Assembly (NCBI RefSeq): GCF_900086585.1 | Contig: NZ_FLKM01000008.1 | Location: 62,001-126,000 of the forward strand | Length of the DNA: 64,000 bases | DNA from: Emergencia timonensis | GTDB taxonomy: Bacteria; Bacillota; Clostridia; Peptostreptococcales; Anaerovoracaceae | Direction: 5' to 3' | Shown here: positions 55,639 to 62,763 of the stretch, piece after piece | Numbering within the stretch: position 1 is the stretch's first letter | Layout: each line of letters starts with the position of its first letter | Position numbers and translations under genes: made by a program | The notes under the pieces: generated by a model | Database searches by the model: none | The model's input: only the letters and a program-made list of their open reading frames with translations | What the model was told of the DNA's origin: nothing

Positions 55639-56586
55639 TTAAACAACTCCGTTTTCGAGAATGCGGAAGGTTTTCTGTCCGCAATCCAGTTCTGCCAGGA
55701 CACCTAAGGGGATGGTGGCAAGGTCATCGGTATGACCTAAAGGCAGCCCGTATAAGACAGGGATGCCCAGAGGGCTGAGATAATACTCCAAAACATCTTC
55801 CAGGCTGGTATCTACAAGGAATCCTGGCTCATATTTGAATGGAACACAGTTCTTGCATTCCCCCACTATGATGCCCGCCGCTTCCTGCAGTTTGCCTGCA
55901 TTTCTCAGATGACACAGCATGTGGTCGAAGATCCAGGGTTCCGTATCCACATCTTCGATGAGCAGAATACGCCCCTTCGTCTCGATTTCATAAGGCGTGC
56001 CCAGGCTTGCGCAGATCAGCGTCAGATTCCCGCCGATCAACGTCCCCTGGCACTTCCCCTTTCCTATGGGATTGAGCCACTTTTTCTCATCGGCTAAAGG
56101 GATCTCTCCCAAAGGTTCCGTACTTTCCAGCGCCTTAAAAAACTGCTTCTCCGTATAAGGCGTCAAATCCTCTTTGTTGAATCTCGCCATGCCCGGCCCG
56201 TGAAAGGTGACAAGTCCTGCCATTTTGTTCATCGCCAGATGCAGGGATGTGATATCACTGAAACCCGTAAAAATCTTCGGATTGCTGGCAATGGCATTGA
56301 AGTTCAGTTTGTCAAAAAGCTGGGCAGATCCATAACCTCCCTGGGTGACAAAGATGGCATCAACAGTGTCATCTCTGAACATCTGGTTGATGTCTTCGGC
56401 CCGTTCCTCTTCGGTGGCTGCAACAAAGCCCTTTCTCTTATTGACATTGCGCCCGACTTTGACTTGATAGCCCATCGCCTCCAGCGTTTCAATGCCTCTT
56501 GTCACCTCACTCTTATTTTCAGAAGGGCTGGCTGGCGACACAATGCCGATAGTATCGCCTTCACATAGTCGCTTTGCTTTCTTCAT
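55639..56586 (-). CDS. LD-carboxypeptidase (S66 family)
   Basis: A 315-aa serine carboxypeptidase of the S66 (LdcA) family, which removes the terminal D-alanine from murein tetrapeptides in cytoplasmic recycling. The catalytic triad is visible: Ser in FTGFSDIT, Glu in LIEDVDTEPW and His in LPLGHTDDL. The ATG at 56586 has GGAGG six bases upstream; no signal peptide is seen. It is the first gene of the ldcA-dpp-M20 operon. Together with the peptide transporter and dipeptidases it suggests uptake and breakdown of wall-derived or other D-residue peptides; some S66 members instead confer microcin immunity. Confidence 0.92.
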   Translation of the reverse strand: MKKAKRLCEGDTIGIVSPASPSENKSEVTRGIETLEAMGYQVKVGRNVNKRKGFVAATEEERAEDINQMFRDDTVDAIFVTQGGYGSAQLFDKLNFNAIASNPKIFTGFSDITSLHLAMNKMAGLVTFHGPGMARFNKEDLTPYTEKQFFKALESTEPLGEIPLADEKKWLNPIGKGKCQGTLIGGNLTLICASLGTPYEIETKGRILLIEDVDTEPWIFDHMLCHLRNAGKLQEAAGIIVGECKNCVPFKYEPGFLVDTSLEDVLEYYLSPLGIPVLYGLPLGHTDDLATIPLGVLAELDCGQKTFRILENGVV

Positions 56587-56615
56587 CAATTACCTCCTTC
56601 CCGTTTTACATCGCT

Positions 56616-56630
56616 GTTCATATTGTGAAC
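56616..56630. promoter_or_regulatory. Palindromic operator 1 of the ldcA-dpp operon
   Basis: GTTCATATTGTGAAC, a perfect GTTCA-N5-TGAAC dyad between promoter and ldcA start. A block of this kind downstream of the -10 box would act as a repressor site. Confidence 0.7.
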
Positions 56631-56635
56631 GTTAT

Positions 56636-56649
56636 GTTCCTATGGTGAA
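56636..56649. promoter_or_regulatory. Palindromic operator 2 of the ldcA-dpp operon
   Basis: GTTCCTATGGTGAA, a degenerate copy of operator 1, 20 bases away centre to centre (two helical turns) and just downstream of the -10 box. Confidence 0.55.
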
Positions 56650-56657
56650 TTTTGGCT

Positions 56658-56686
56658 ATTATAAGCCAACCGATTTTAAAGGTCAA
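56658..56686 (-). promoter_or_regulatory. Sigma-A promoter of the ldcA-dpp-M20 operon
   Basis: On the minus strand TTGACC (56681-56686), 17 bases, TATAAT (56658-56663). It is near consensus and is bracketed by operators on both sides. Confidence 0.88.
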
Positions 56687-56720
56687 GATTTTTCTAACAA
56701 TTCTCATAAATTACCACAGA

Positions 56721-56735
56721 TTTCACAATATGAAC
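56721..56735. promoter_or_regulatory. Palindromic operator 3, upstream of the promoter
   Basis: TTTCACAATATGAAC, the inverse of operator 1 with one changed arm base. It lies about 35 bases upstream of the -35 box, allowing looping between sites. Confidence 0.55.
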
Positions 56736-56746
56736 AAGATTGCACG

Positions 56747-56779
56747 AAAAAAGGAGCTGCTGTGTAATACAGCAACTCC
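56747..56779 (-). terminator. Terminator of the EF-G-like gene
   Basis: Minus strand stem GGAGTTGCTGT/ACAGCAGCTCC (one G-T type mismatch position) with a 5-base loop, then T6. Confidence 0.85.
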
Positions 56780-56796
56780 CTGTGTTTCGTTATTGA

Positions 56797-58746
56797 TTAT
56801 TCCGCCTGATGTTCTGCGATGATCTTATCTGCAATCATCTTAGGAACTTCTTCGTATCTATCGAATTTCAATTCAAAGCTTCCTCTGCCCTGGGTCATAG
56901 AGCGAAGTCCAAGAGCATAATCGAAAAGCTCTGCCTGCGGCGCTTCTGCCAGCAGCTTCTGTCCGCCGTTGGTCTGCGGCTCCATACCGAGAATCTTTCC
57001 TCTTCTCTTGTTCATGTCGCCCATGACGTCGCCCATGTAATCGTCAGGCACATAGATTTCCATATGCATGATCGGCTCTAACAGACACGGCTTTGCTTCT
57101 ACGATACCTTTCTTGAAAGCCAGCGATGCAGCAATCTTAAAGGATACTTCGTTGGAGTCCACATCGTGGTAGGATCCATCATAGAGCACAGCTTTGACGT
57201 TTACTACCTTGCATCCTGCAAGAGGGCCTTTCTGCATGCTTTCAATCAGACCCTTTTCTACAGCCGGAACGTAGTTCTTCGGAATGGAACCGCCGAACAG
57301 CTCTTCTGAGAACTCGAATTCCTGCGCAGATGGTGAGAATTTGATATGTACGTCACCATATTGGCCGGCACCGCCTGACTGTTTCTTGTGTTTACCCTGT
57401 ACGTCGGACGTGCCTTTGATAGTTTCTCTATATGCAATCTTCTGCGGAACGACTTTGACGTTAACACCGAATCTATCCTTCAGTTTCGCCATGATGATGC
57501 CAAGTTGGATGTCACCCTGTCCGCCTAAAAGCGTCTGATGCGTTTCTGCATTTCTTTCTACTACAAAAGACGGATCTTCTTCTCTCAGTCTTGAAAGACC
57601 TGAACCCATTTTCTCCTCGTCTGCTTTGTCAGCAGCTTCAATAGCAACGAAATAGGTTGGCGATGGGAAATCCAGCGGTAAATATCTGATTTCATCATTC
57701 TTATCGCAGAGGGTGTCTCCTGACAGAGTGTACTGTAATTTTGCCACTGCGACGATATCGCCTGCTTCTGCATAGTTCAGTTCTAACTGTTCTTTACCTC
57801 TGAGGAAGAACAGCTTGCCCAATTTCTCGGCTTTGCCAGTTCTCTCGTTGAGGACTTCTGTGCCCGAGTTGATCTTACCGGTAACGACCTTCATGATGGA
57901 AATCTTTCCGACAAATGGGTCGACGATGGTTTTGAAGACAAAGGCTGACATCGGTGCATCTGTAACGGACAATCTTTCAACTGGTTCATTGTCATCGTTG
58001 AATCCCGCATACGGTCCATGCTGCAGCGGTGTAGGAACATATGTAAGCAGAAGGTCTAAGAGGCCCTCGATACCTTCACCCAATTGGAACGCTGAAGAGC
58101 ATACCGGAACGATGACACCTTCAGAAATGCCTTTTACCAATCCATTCTTTATCTCTTCATCGGAGAAATCGTCTCCGTTGAAGTATTTTTCCATCAGTTC
58201 GTCATCGGCCATAGCGATGGCCTCTTTCAGTTCTTCGTCAATCTCTGCTGACAGCGGCCAACTGAACGGAATCAGTGTTTCGCCGAATTTTGCCTTTAAC
58301 TCATCAAAGGTCTTATAGAAGTCAAACTCATCTTTATCTCTTTTGTTGATAACGATGAATCGCGGCGTCTTGTATCTTTCGCATGCATCCCAAGCAGCCT
58401 CTGTACCTACCTGAATGCCTGATCCTGCATCTACCAAAATCACTGCGGCTTCTGCAGCTCGCAGTGCGGCGTTTACTTCTCCAACAAAGTCAAAGTAACC
58501 CGGTGTATCTATAAAATTGATCTTGCTGTCTTTCCATTCAATTGGAACGACGGAAGTATTAATTGAATATCCTTTTTCAATCTCCATCTTGTCATAGTCG
58601 GAAACGGTATTTCCATCTTCCACCTTACCCAGCTTCTTGATTACCCCTGTTGCCATGAGTGCTGATTCCAAGAATGTAGTTTTACCACATCCACCATGTC
58701 CAAGTAAAGCAACGTTTCTAATAGTTTCGCTTGTATAGCCTTTCAT
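56797..58746 (-). CDS. EF-G-like translation GTPase (EF-G2 type)
   Basis: A 649-aa EF-G paralogue; the ATG at 58746 has GGAGG eight bases upstream (a TTG one codon earlier is possible). The full EF-G domain order is present, but the G motifs differ from FusA: GHGGCGKTT, DTPGYFDF in place of DTPGHVDF, and NKRD. The catalytic His of switch II is thus Tyr. EF-G2-type proteins of other bacteria vary at this place too; their roles are poorly understood. It is about 40 residues shorter than FusA. It has its own leader of three 92-bp repeats. Confidence 0.88.
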   Translation of the reverse strand: MKGYTSETIRNVALLGHGGCGKTTFLESALMATGVIKKLGKVEDGNTVSDYDKMEIEKGYSINTSVVPIEWKDSKINFIDTPGYFDFVGEVNAALRAAEAAVILVDAGSGIQVGTEAAWDACERYKTPRFIVINKRDKDEFDFYKTFDELKAKFGETLIPFSWPLSAEIDEELKEAIAMADDELMEKYFNGDDFSDEEIKNGLVKGISEGVIVPVCSSAFQLGEGIEGLLDLLLTYVPTPLQHGPYAGFNDDNEPVERLSVTDAPMSAFVFKTIVDPFVGKISIMKVVTGKINSGTEVLNERTGKAEKLGKLFFLRGKEQLELNYAEAGDIVAVAKLQYTLSGDTLCDKNDEIRYLPLDFPSPTYFVAIEAADKADEEKMGSGLSRLREEDPSFVVERNAETHQTLLGGQGDIQLGIIMAKLKDRFGVNVKVVPQKIAYRETIKGTSDVQGKHKKQSGGAGQYGDVHIKFSPSAQEFEFSEELFGGSIPKNYVPAVEKGLIESMQKGPLAGCKVVNVKAVLYDGSYHDVDSNEVSFKIAASLAFKKGIVEAKPCLLEPIMHMEIYVPDDYMGDVMGDMNKRRGKILGMEPQTNGGQKLLAEAPQAELFDYALGLRSMTQGRGSFELKFDRYEEVPKMIADKIIAEHQAE

Positions 58747-58784
58747 CAATAAGACCTCCTACTTTTAATTTACGGCAGCCACTT

Positions 58785-59018
58785 AATGGTTCTTCCCTTG
58801 CGGCGAAGCCGCCCGGACTGTTGAAACCATTATACTGCGACAATTCCTCTGAGCTTAAAATCGCACGCCGTAGTTCAATGGTTTCTTCCTCTCGGCGAAG
58901 CCGCCAAGACTGTTGAAACCATTATACTGCGGCAGTTCCTCTGAATTTAGAATCGCATGCCGTAATTCAATGGTTTCTTCCTCTCGGCGAAGCCGCCAAG
59001 ACTGTTGAAACCATTATA
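58785..59018. repeat. Tandem 92-bp repeats upstream of the EF-G-like gene
   Basis: Units begin AATGGTT at 58785, 58877 and 58969 (period exactly 92; the third is cut after 50 bases). Each holds AATGGTTTC/GAAACCATT as outer arms (the first unit has a one-base change), an inner CGGC-GAA-GCCG hairpin, and on the minus strand a TATAAT at 58829-58834, 58921-58926 and 59013-59018. Thus each unit pairs a -10 box with a hairpin at the predicted 5' end of the RNA. Only the outermost has a reasonable -35 (TTGTGT, 17 bases). Confidence 0.8.
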
Positions 59019-59020
59019 AC

Positions 59021-59050
59021 AAAAAAGCCACTGTCACACAATGGCTTTTT
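59021..59050 (-). terminator. Terminator of the diguanylate cyclase gene
   Basis: Stem AAAAAGCCA/TGGCTTTTT with an 11-base loop and a T run on the minus strand; it abuts the outermost 92-bp repeat. Confidence 0.8.
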
Positions 59051-59114
59051 GAATAGTTAGAATATTCGGCTGTATTTTCCTGGCATACGTCATCTGTTTT
59101 TCGCAGCTCTTTTA

Positions 59115-60047
59115 TTATTCCAGTCCTGCAATCTGCGCTTTCCCATTTTCTTTTGCCTGATAAAGAGCCTTGTCTGCTTTTTGCCAGACAGCTTCGTAGT
59201 TGTTCCCATCCTTTGGCACTTCGGCAATGCCAACGCTGATTGTCACTTGCTGTGGCAACGCCAAAACGCCTTGGCTTTCTTTCCAATCCTGGAGCAGCCT
59301 ATCAATCTGTTCTCTAACTGTGTCTGACCTACCTGGAAGATAGACGATAAACTCGTCACCGCCAATTCGGCCAATCATCGCCTGCGGAAAGGACGTCTTC
59401 AGGCTTTGTGCGAAAAGGATCAAAACCTTGTCCCCAAAGGGATGTCCATAATGGTCGTTCAGACGCTTAAAATCATCAATATCCATCATCAGCATCTTGC
59501 CCGCCGCTTCTTCTGCCATAGCCCGATTAACGATTTCTTTCAAATAAAGTCTATTTAAAAGACCTGTCATCGTATCGTGACGCAGATTGTAGATAATCTG
59601 GCGGCTGCTCTCTTCAACCATGCGGTGGGGAAAGAATTCATCGCGAGCTTGGTTAGCGTCTGGCACAGACTGATGCACATGCAGCAGTTTCCAACCTGTC
59701 GCCGTTTTCCGTAAGACCATGGTAAAACGAAATCTCATATCATACAAAATGCCGTCTCCTCCATTTTCTTTCACTGCTAACTCACCGATTACCAAAAATA
59801 GGGACTTAGATAGTTCCGTTGCCTGATACCACTGATCTTTGATGATGAAAGCGCCGTCCCATTCCTGACTTTCCCGGGTGATGGAGGTTATAAATGACTC
59901 TACATTAGGGCACATTTCGTGAGCACCTGTTCCTATCACACTGATTTGTTCGTCAATCACTTCGTCCATTATGTCATATCTTCTCTCTACAAGATATTTT
60001 TGCCAGACATAGCGGCAAAATTCTTCTGCTGTCATGTTCACGTCCAT
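59115..60047 (-). CDS. Diguanylate cyclase with N-terminal NTF2/SnoaL-like domain
   Basis: A 310-aa protein making c-di-GMP from two GTP. I start it at the ATG at 60047, because a good promoter (60082-60110) lies over the earlier ATGs and GAGG lies upstream of this one. Residues 1-125 look like an NTF2/SnoaL-type domain (AEEFCRYVWQKYLVERRYDIMDEV, WKLLHVHQSVP), a possible ligand sensor. The C-terminal domain has DTMTGLLNRLYLKEIV, DIDDFKRLNDHYGHPFGDKVL and the active-site GGDEF. The RxxD inhibitory site five residues before GGDEF is absent (FPQA there), so product feedback is not expected. No membrane helix. Confidence 0.92.
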   Translation of the reverse strand: MDVNMTAEEFCRYVWQKYLVERRYDIMDEVIDEQISVIGTGAHEMCPNVESFITSITRESQEWDGAFIIKDQWYQATELSKSLFLVIGELAVKENGGDGILYDMRFRFTMVLRKTATGWKLLHVHQSVPDANQARDEFFPHRMVEESSRQIIYNLRHDTMTGLLNRLYLKEIVNRAMAEEAAGKMLMMDIDDFKRLNDHYGHPFGDKVLILFAQSLKTSFPQAMIGRIGGDEFIVYLPGRSDTVREQIDRLLQDWKESQGVLALPQQVTISVGIAEVPKDGNNYEAVWQKADKALYQAKENGKAQIAGLE

Positions 60048-60081
60048 CCGCTCAACCTCATTTTCTGTAGTATTTCTATTC

Positions 60082-60110
60082 ATTGTACCTACAAAAAACA
60101 GCCGGGTCAA
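60082..60110 (-). promoter_or_regulatory. Promoter of the diguanylate cyclase gene
   Basis: On the minus strand TTGACC (60105-60110), 17 bases, TACAAT (60082-60087), 34 bases before the ATG at 60047. Confidence 0.75.
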
Positions 60111-60262
60111 TAGCGCGGCTGCATTCAATGGTAAAATATATATTCGCTCAGCGGCTTGTTCTAACCAATCATAAATCTCAGTTGGAAGAGGTCGCCTTTC
60201 TCTACACTTTGATAATCCTCTTTTTCCTCAATCTTTGCAACGACGCGATAAGGATCATAACG

Positions 60263-60421
60263 TTATGCTTCTGTACTCTCATTCTGCTCTGCCTTCTCTC
60301 TTGCAATCCTGATATCCCGCTCCAGCTTTACAAGTTCGTAAGCTTTGTAAGCATACACTGCCGCGATAATGGAAGCGACTAGTGGCGCAATCGTAAAAAT
60401 AACTCCAAATAATTCAAACAT
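60263..60421 (-). CDS. Small single-span membrane protein (52 aa)
   Basis: Reads MFELFGVIFTIAPLV at the start, one hydrophobic helix to about residue 23, then a charged helix (YKAYELVKLERDIRIAREK) and an acidic end. AGGAGA lies eight bases before the ATG. It starts 13 bases after the 144-aa gene, so they share a transcript and the promoter at 60944-60972. No known family is recognised. Confidence 0.7.
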   Translation of the reverse strand: MFELFGVIFTIAPLVASIIAAVYAYKAYELVKLERDIRIAREKAEQNESTEA

Positions 60422-60434
60422 TCATTAAATCTCC

Positions 60435-60869
60435 TTAAAAGGTTAAACTTGAGTAGCGTTCTTCGCCACTATCATTCCAGACAATACCAAGAGAACTGCC
60501 TTTCATCTTTTTAAATTTTGTCTCTTGAAAGGCGTACCCCTCTCTATTTGCGTTGCCAACTAACAGACTTTCAATGGGTCCCAAGTTGTGACTTCCCGCT
60601 TTGAGGAGGCTAGTCTCTCTATCTGTATTTGCCAGGCATTCAATACTGATTTCACCAATATCCCCCTGATGGTTGCCGTAATAAAATAGATAACCTTGGT
60701 ATCCACCTGCAGGATTAACCCTGTCTTTCACGATATAGGCCTTCCACAACCCGTCTTTGCTCTCTGCAAAGAGGCCGTTGCTCTTCACTGACAGGATACC
60801 GCAGACAATCACACCAACAATAACGAGAACGAGAACCCCTGCTCTTATCAAAATCTTTCTCTTATCCAT
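60435..60869 (-). CDS. Membrane-anchored hypothetical protein (144 aa)
   Basis: An unknown protein with an N-terminal basic patch and helix (ILIRAGVLVLVIVGVIVCGI), then an outer domain of about 110 residues, which has SKDGLWKAYIVKD, GYLFYYGNHQGDIGEI and ends GIVWNDSGEERYSSLTF. A Cys at residue 23 follows VGVIV, which is a poor lipobox, so a membrane anchor is more likely than a lipoprotein. GAGGGG lies upstream of the ATG. It heads a two-gene unit with the 52-aa membrane protein and is preceded by the conserved box and promoter. Confidence 0.75.
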   Translation of the reverse strand: MDKRKILIRAGVLVLVIVGVIVCGILSVKSNGLFAESKDGLWKAYIVKDRVNPAGGYQGYLFYYGNHQGDIGEISIECLANTDRETSLLKAGSHNLGPIESLLVGNANREGYAFQETKFKKMKGSSLGIVWNDSGEERYSSLTF

Positions 60870-60943
60870 AGCGTATTACCCCTCTAAGTGAAGTCCAATT
60901 TATAATATTTAAATAGAACAAAGTCACACCTACTTTATTTATC

Positions 60944-60972
60944 AGTTTATTCCGATAATTCAGCTTCGTCAA
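60944..60972 (-). promoter_or_regulatory. Promoter of the 144-aa/52-aa unit
   Basis: On the minus strand TTGACG (60967-60972), 17 bases, TAAACT (60944-60949). It matches the promoter at 61254-61282 in both boxes. Confidence 0.75.
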
Positions 60973-60988
60973 TAGGGGTAAGGCAAAC

Positions 60989-61005
60989 TTAAGAATTATT
61001 AAGAA
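60989..61005 (-). promoter_or_regulatory. Direct-repeat activator box, copy 1
   Basis: Minus strand TTCTTAA-TAA-TTCTTAA, two 7-base repeats at 10-base spacing, ending 16 bases before the -35 box. The form suits an OmpR/PhoB-type regulator. Confidence 0.6.
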
Positions 61006-61046
61006 TTTCGCGGGTTCGGTGCCTATCATTTCATGTCGTTTCGCCT

Positions 61047-61211
61047 CTATGAATGCAGCAGAACCAACGTCATCACGATGATTCCCATGGTGATGCTTGA
61101 CAGGACAGTTCCAGCAAAGCTGTCATTTTTGATTGACCCGATCAGTGACAAAGGAAATACAAAACCTGACACCATCGAGGCGTACATCAAAACAGTTATA
61201 AAGTCGCCCAT
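61047..61211 (-). CDS. Small two-span membrane protein (54 aa)
   Basis: Reads MGDFITVLMYASMV at the start, with two hydrophobic helices (about residues 5-25 and 35-52) joined by a short polar loop (GSIKNDSFAG). GGGAGG lies seven bases before the ATG. The plus-strand frame over the same bases is its shadow. It has its own promoter and box (61254-61315). No family is recognised; size and shape recall small stress-induced membrane proteins, which is only an analogy. Confidence 0.7.
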   Translation of the reverse strand: MGDFITVLMYASMVSGFVFPLSLIGSIKNDSFAGTVLSSITMGIIVMTLVLLHS

Positions 61212-61253
61212 AATTTAACCTCCCTATTTCATTACATCAGTTATTCTGATTTC

Positions 61254-61282
61254 AGTTTATGCCCAAAGCATCATATAGTCAA
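61254..61282 (-). promoter_or_regulatory. Promoter of the 54-aa protein gene
   Basis: On the minus strand TTGACT (61277-61282), 17 bases, TAAACT (61254-61259), about 43 bases before the start codon. Confidence 0.75.
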
Positions 61283-61298
61283 TATAGGTATTTATTTC

Positions 61299-61315
61299 TT
61301 AAGGATTATTAAGAA
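61299..61315 (-). promoter_or_regulatory. Direct-repeat activator box, copy 2
   Basis: Minus strand TTCTTAA-TAA-TCCTTAA, again 16 bases upstream of the -35 box. An upstream GAACCCGC segment is also shared with copy 1. Confidence 0.6.
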
Positions 61316-61386
61316 ATATAATAAATATGCGGGTTCTGCTGCTATGACTTCTATCGTAGCTAAAGCTGTCTCCCGCATTCCTTATA

Positions 61387-62016
61387 TCATTTAAAATGTC
61401 TAATATTCATTTTCTCAAATTCTTTATAATTTTCTTCCGTTATACCCATTGAAAAGCTTTGCTCATGAGAGCAGATACACATCCAGACATTTCCTTCCCA
61501 ATCAGCAAAGGCCGGATCCTCAAACTCATATGCTCCCATGTACAGTGGACAGGCAAAGATATCTTTTCGCTGCTCCCTTAGATCTACCTGCTCTTTATCA
61601 AAATAGCAGAGATCCCAAATCGTTCCTGGACGATATGTCGTAAAGGACGATGTCGCAAACTCTCTTTTCACAAGGCCCCATTCAGCGAGGTCTTCCATCA
61701 GCGTGTCTTCTTTCTTAAAGCTGCCACGAATTTGCTGCAGTTCCTTGATTTCCTGTTTCGCATTTGACCTGATATTGTCGATACCCCACTGCCGCGGGCT
61801 CAGGGTTCTGATGTATCGGATCTGACGCTCGCTCCGCTGTTTAACTTCTTCAATCGCCTCGCGCTTCAGCTTCTCTACCACTGAGTCTTCTATCTTCTCC
61901 CTATGTTCTCGCGGCAGCACAATATACTTGCTTCTGCGCAGGCAAAATTGCACCAATGCCTTCGACTGTGCAGAATTTACCTTCCCCCAGGGAACACCTC
62001 CATCCAAATAGATCAT
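61387..62016 (-). CDS. Hypothetical protein (209 aa)
   Basis: Not recognised. The soluble protein has a basic, helical middle part (residues 40-105, rich in Lys, Arg and Glu) and a C-terminal part with FACPLYMGAYEFEDPAFADWEGNVWMCICSHEQ shown only in summary: three cysteines lie within 40 residues and might bind metal. GGGAGA lies upstream of the ATG. It follows the flavodoxin-fold gene by 12 bases and is probably co-transcribed with it. Confidence 0.7.
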   Translation of the reverse strand: MIYLDGGVPWGKVNSAQSKALVQFCLRRSKYIVLPREHREKIEDSVVEKLKREAIEEVKQRSERQIRYIRTLSPRQWGIDNIRSNAKQEIKELQQIRGSFKKEDTLMEDLAEWGLVKREFATSSFTTYRPGTIWDLCYFDKEQVDLREQRKDIFACPLYMGAYEFEDPAFADWEGNVWMCICSHEQSFSMGITEENYKEFEKMNIRHFK

Positions 62017-62028
62017 TCGATTCTCCCT

Positions 62029-62733
62029 TTACTTATCTTTCCACGGCCTGGCGCTGCCTGTAGACCAGCCCTTTTCTTCCCAGTAAACCTTATCCGCAGG
62101 ATTGAAGCCGCGTTTCTGCGCGATGCTCATGACCTTGAAGAGGCCTTTCGTCTTCAACGACGGTTTCACGCTCCTTGCTCTGTCTTTGATCTTTGCCGCC
62201 AATTGGTCGGTCTTCTTCTCGATCTGCTGCCGTTTCTTTGCCGATACCTCGCTCCACTTGATGGCGTGAACAGCCAGCCCATAGCGATAAATTTTGCCGA
62301 TTCCCCAGAAGAAACAGCTGTCGGCAATATCCTTACAGGTCGGCTTCATGCCTGCCCCTGCCGCGGTAGAGATGACAACCGCCTGCTTGCCAAACATCTT
62401 CGCCTCAGGCCTGTGGACCATCCATCGGTAACCGTAGTGATCGAGAAATGCCTTCATGGAACCCGTCGCATGGTAAACATAAACCGGAGATGTAAAAATC
62501 AGCACGTCAGCTTCATCCATCCGCTCCGTCAGCGGCTTTATCGTCTCGTAGTGGGGACAAAGGCTTTCACCCTCCATAAAGCACCTGGCGCAGCCGCAAC
62601 AAAAATGCGGCATATCCCTGGGGAGAAAGATCTCGTCGATTTCCGCAGGCAGCGTCAGCTTCTCCGCCAAAATCTTCCCTATGTGATATGTCGAACCCTT
62701 GTGGTTCTGACCGTTGATTAACAATACTTTCAT
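62029..62733 (-). CDS. NAD(P)H-dependent FMN reductase-like flavoprotein
   Basis: A 234-aa flavodoxin-fold protein. The N-terminus MKVLLINGQNHKGSTYHIGK is the FMN phosphate loop; FCCGCARCFMEG near residue 45 carries the cysteines found in iron-sulfur-flavoprotein relatives; TSPVYVYHATGSMKAFLDHYG is the second FMN-binding loop. The C-terminal 60 residues are basic and helical. Electron donor and substrate are unknown. It lies 30 bases after the LysO-type gene. Confidence 0.88.
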   Translation of the reverse strand: MKVLLINGQNHKGSTYHIGKILAEKLTLPAEIDEIFLPRDMPHFCCGCARCFMEGESLCPHYETIKPLTERMDEADVLIFTSPVYVYHATGSMKAFLDHYGYRWMVHRPEAKMFGKQAVVISTAAGAGMKPTCKDIADSCFFWGIGKIYRYGLAVHAIKWSEVSAKKRQQIEKKTDQLAAKIKDRARSVKPSLKTKGLFKVMSIAQKRGFNPADKVYWEEKGWSTGSARPWKDK

Positions 62734-62763
62734 CGAAATACCCCCTCTATATCATATGGCGGC

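Noticed and set aside
58785..59018. CRISPR-like array
   Set aside because: Units are long, directly abutting and similar over their whole length, without the short repeat/unique spacer pattern; no cas genes are present.
61033..61218. A 61-codon plus-strand frame
   Set aside because: Rejected in favour of the 54-aa minus-strand frame over the same bases, which has a strong ribosome binding site, promoter and two-helix topology.
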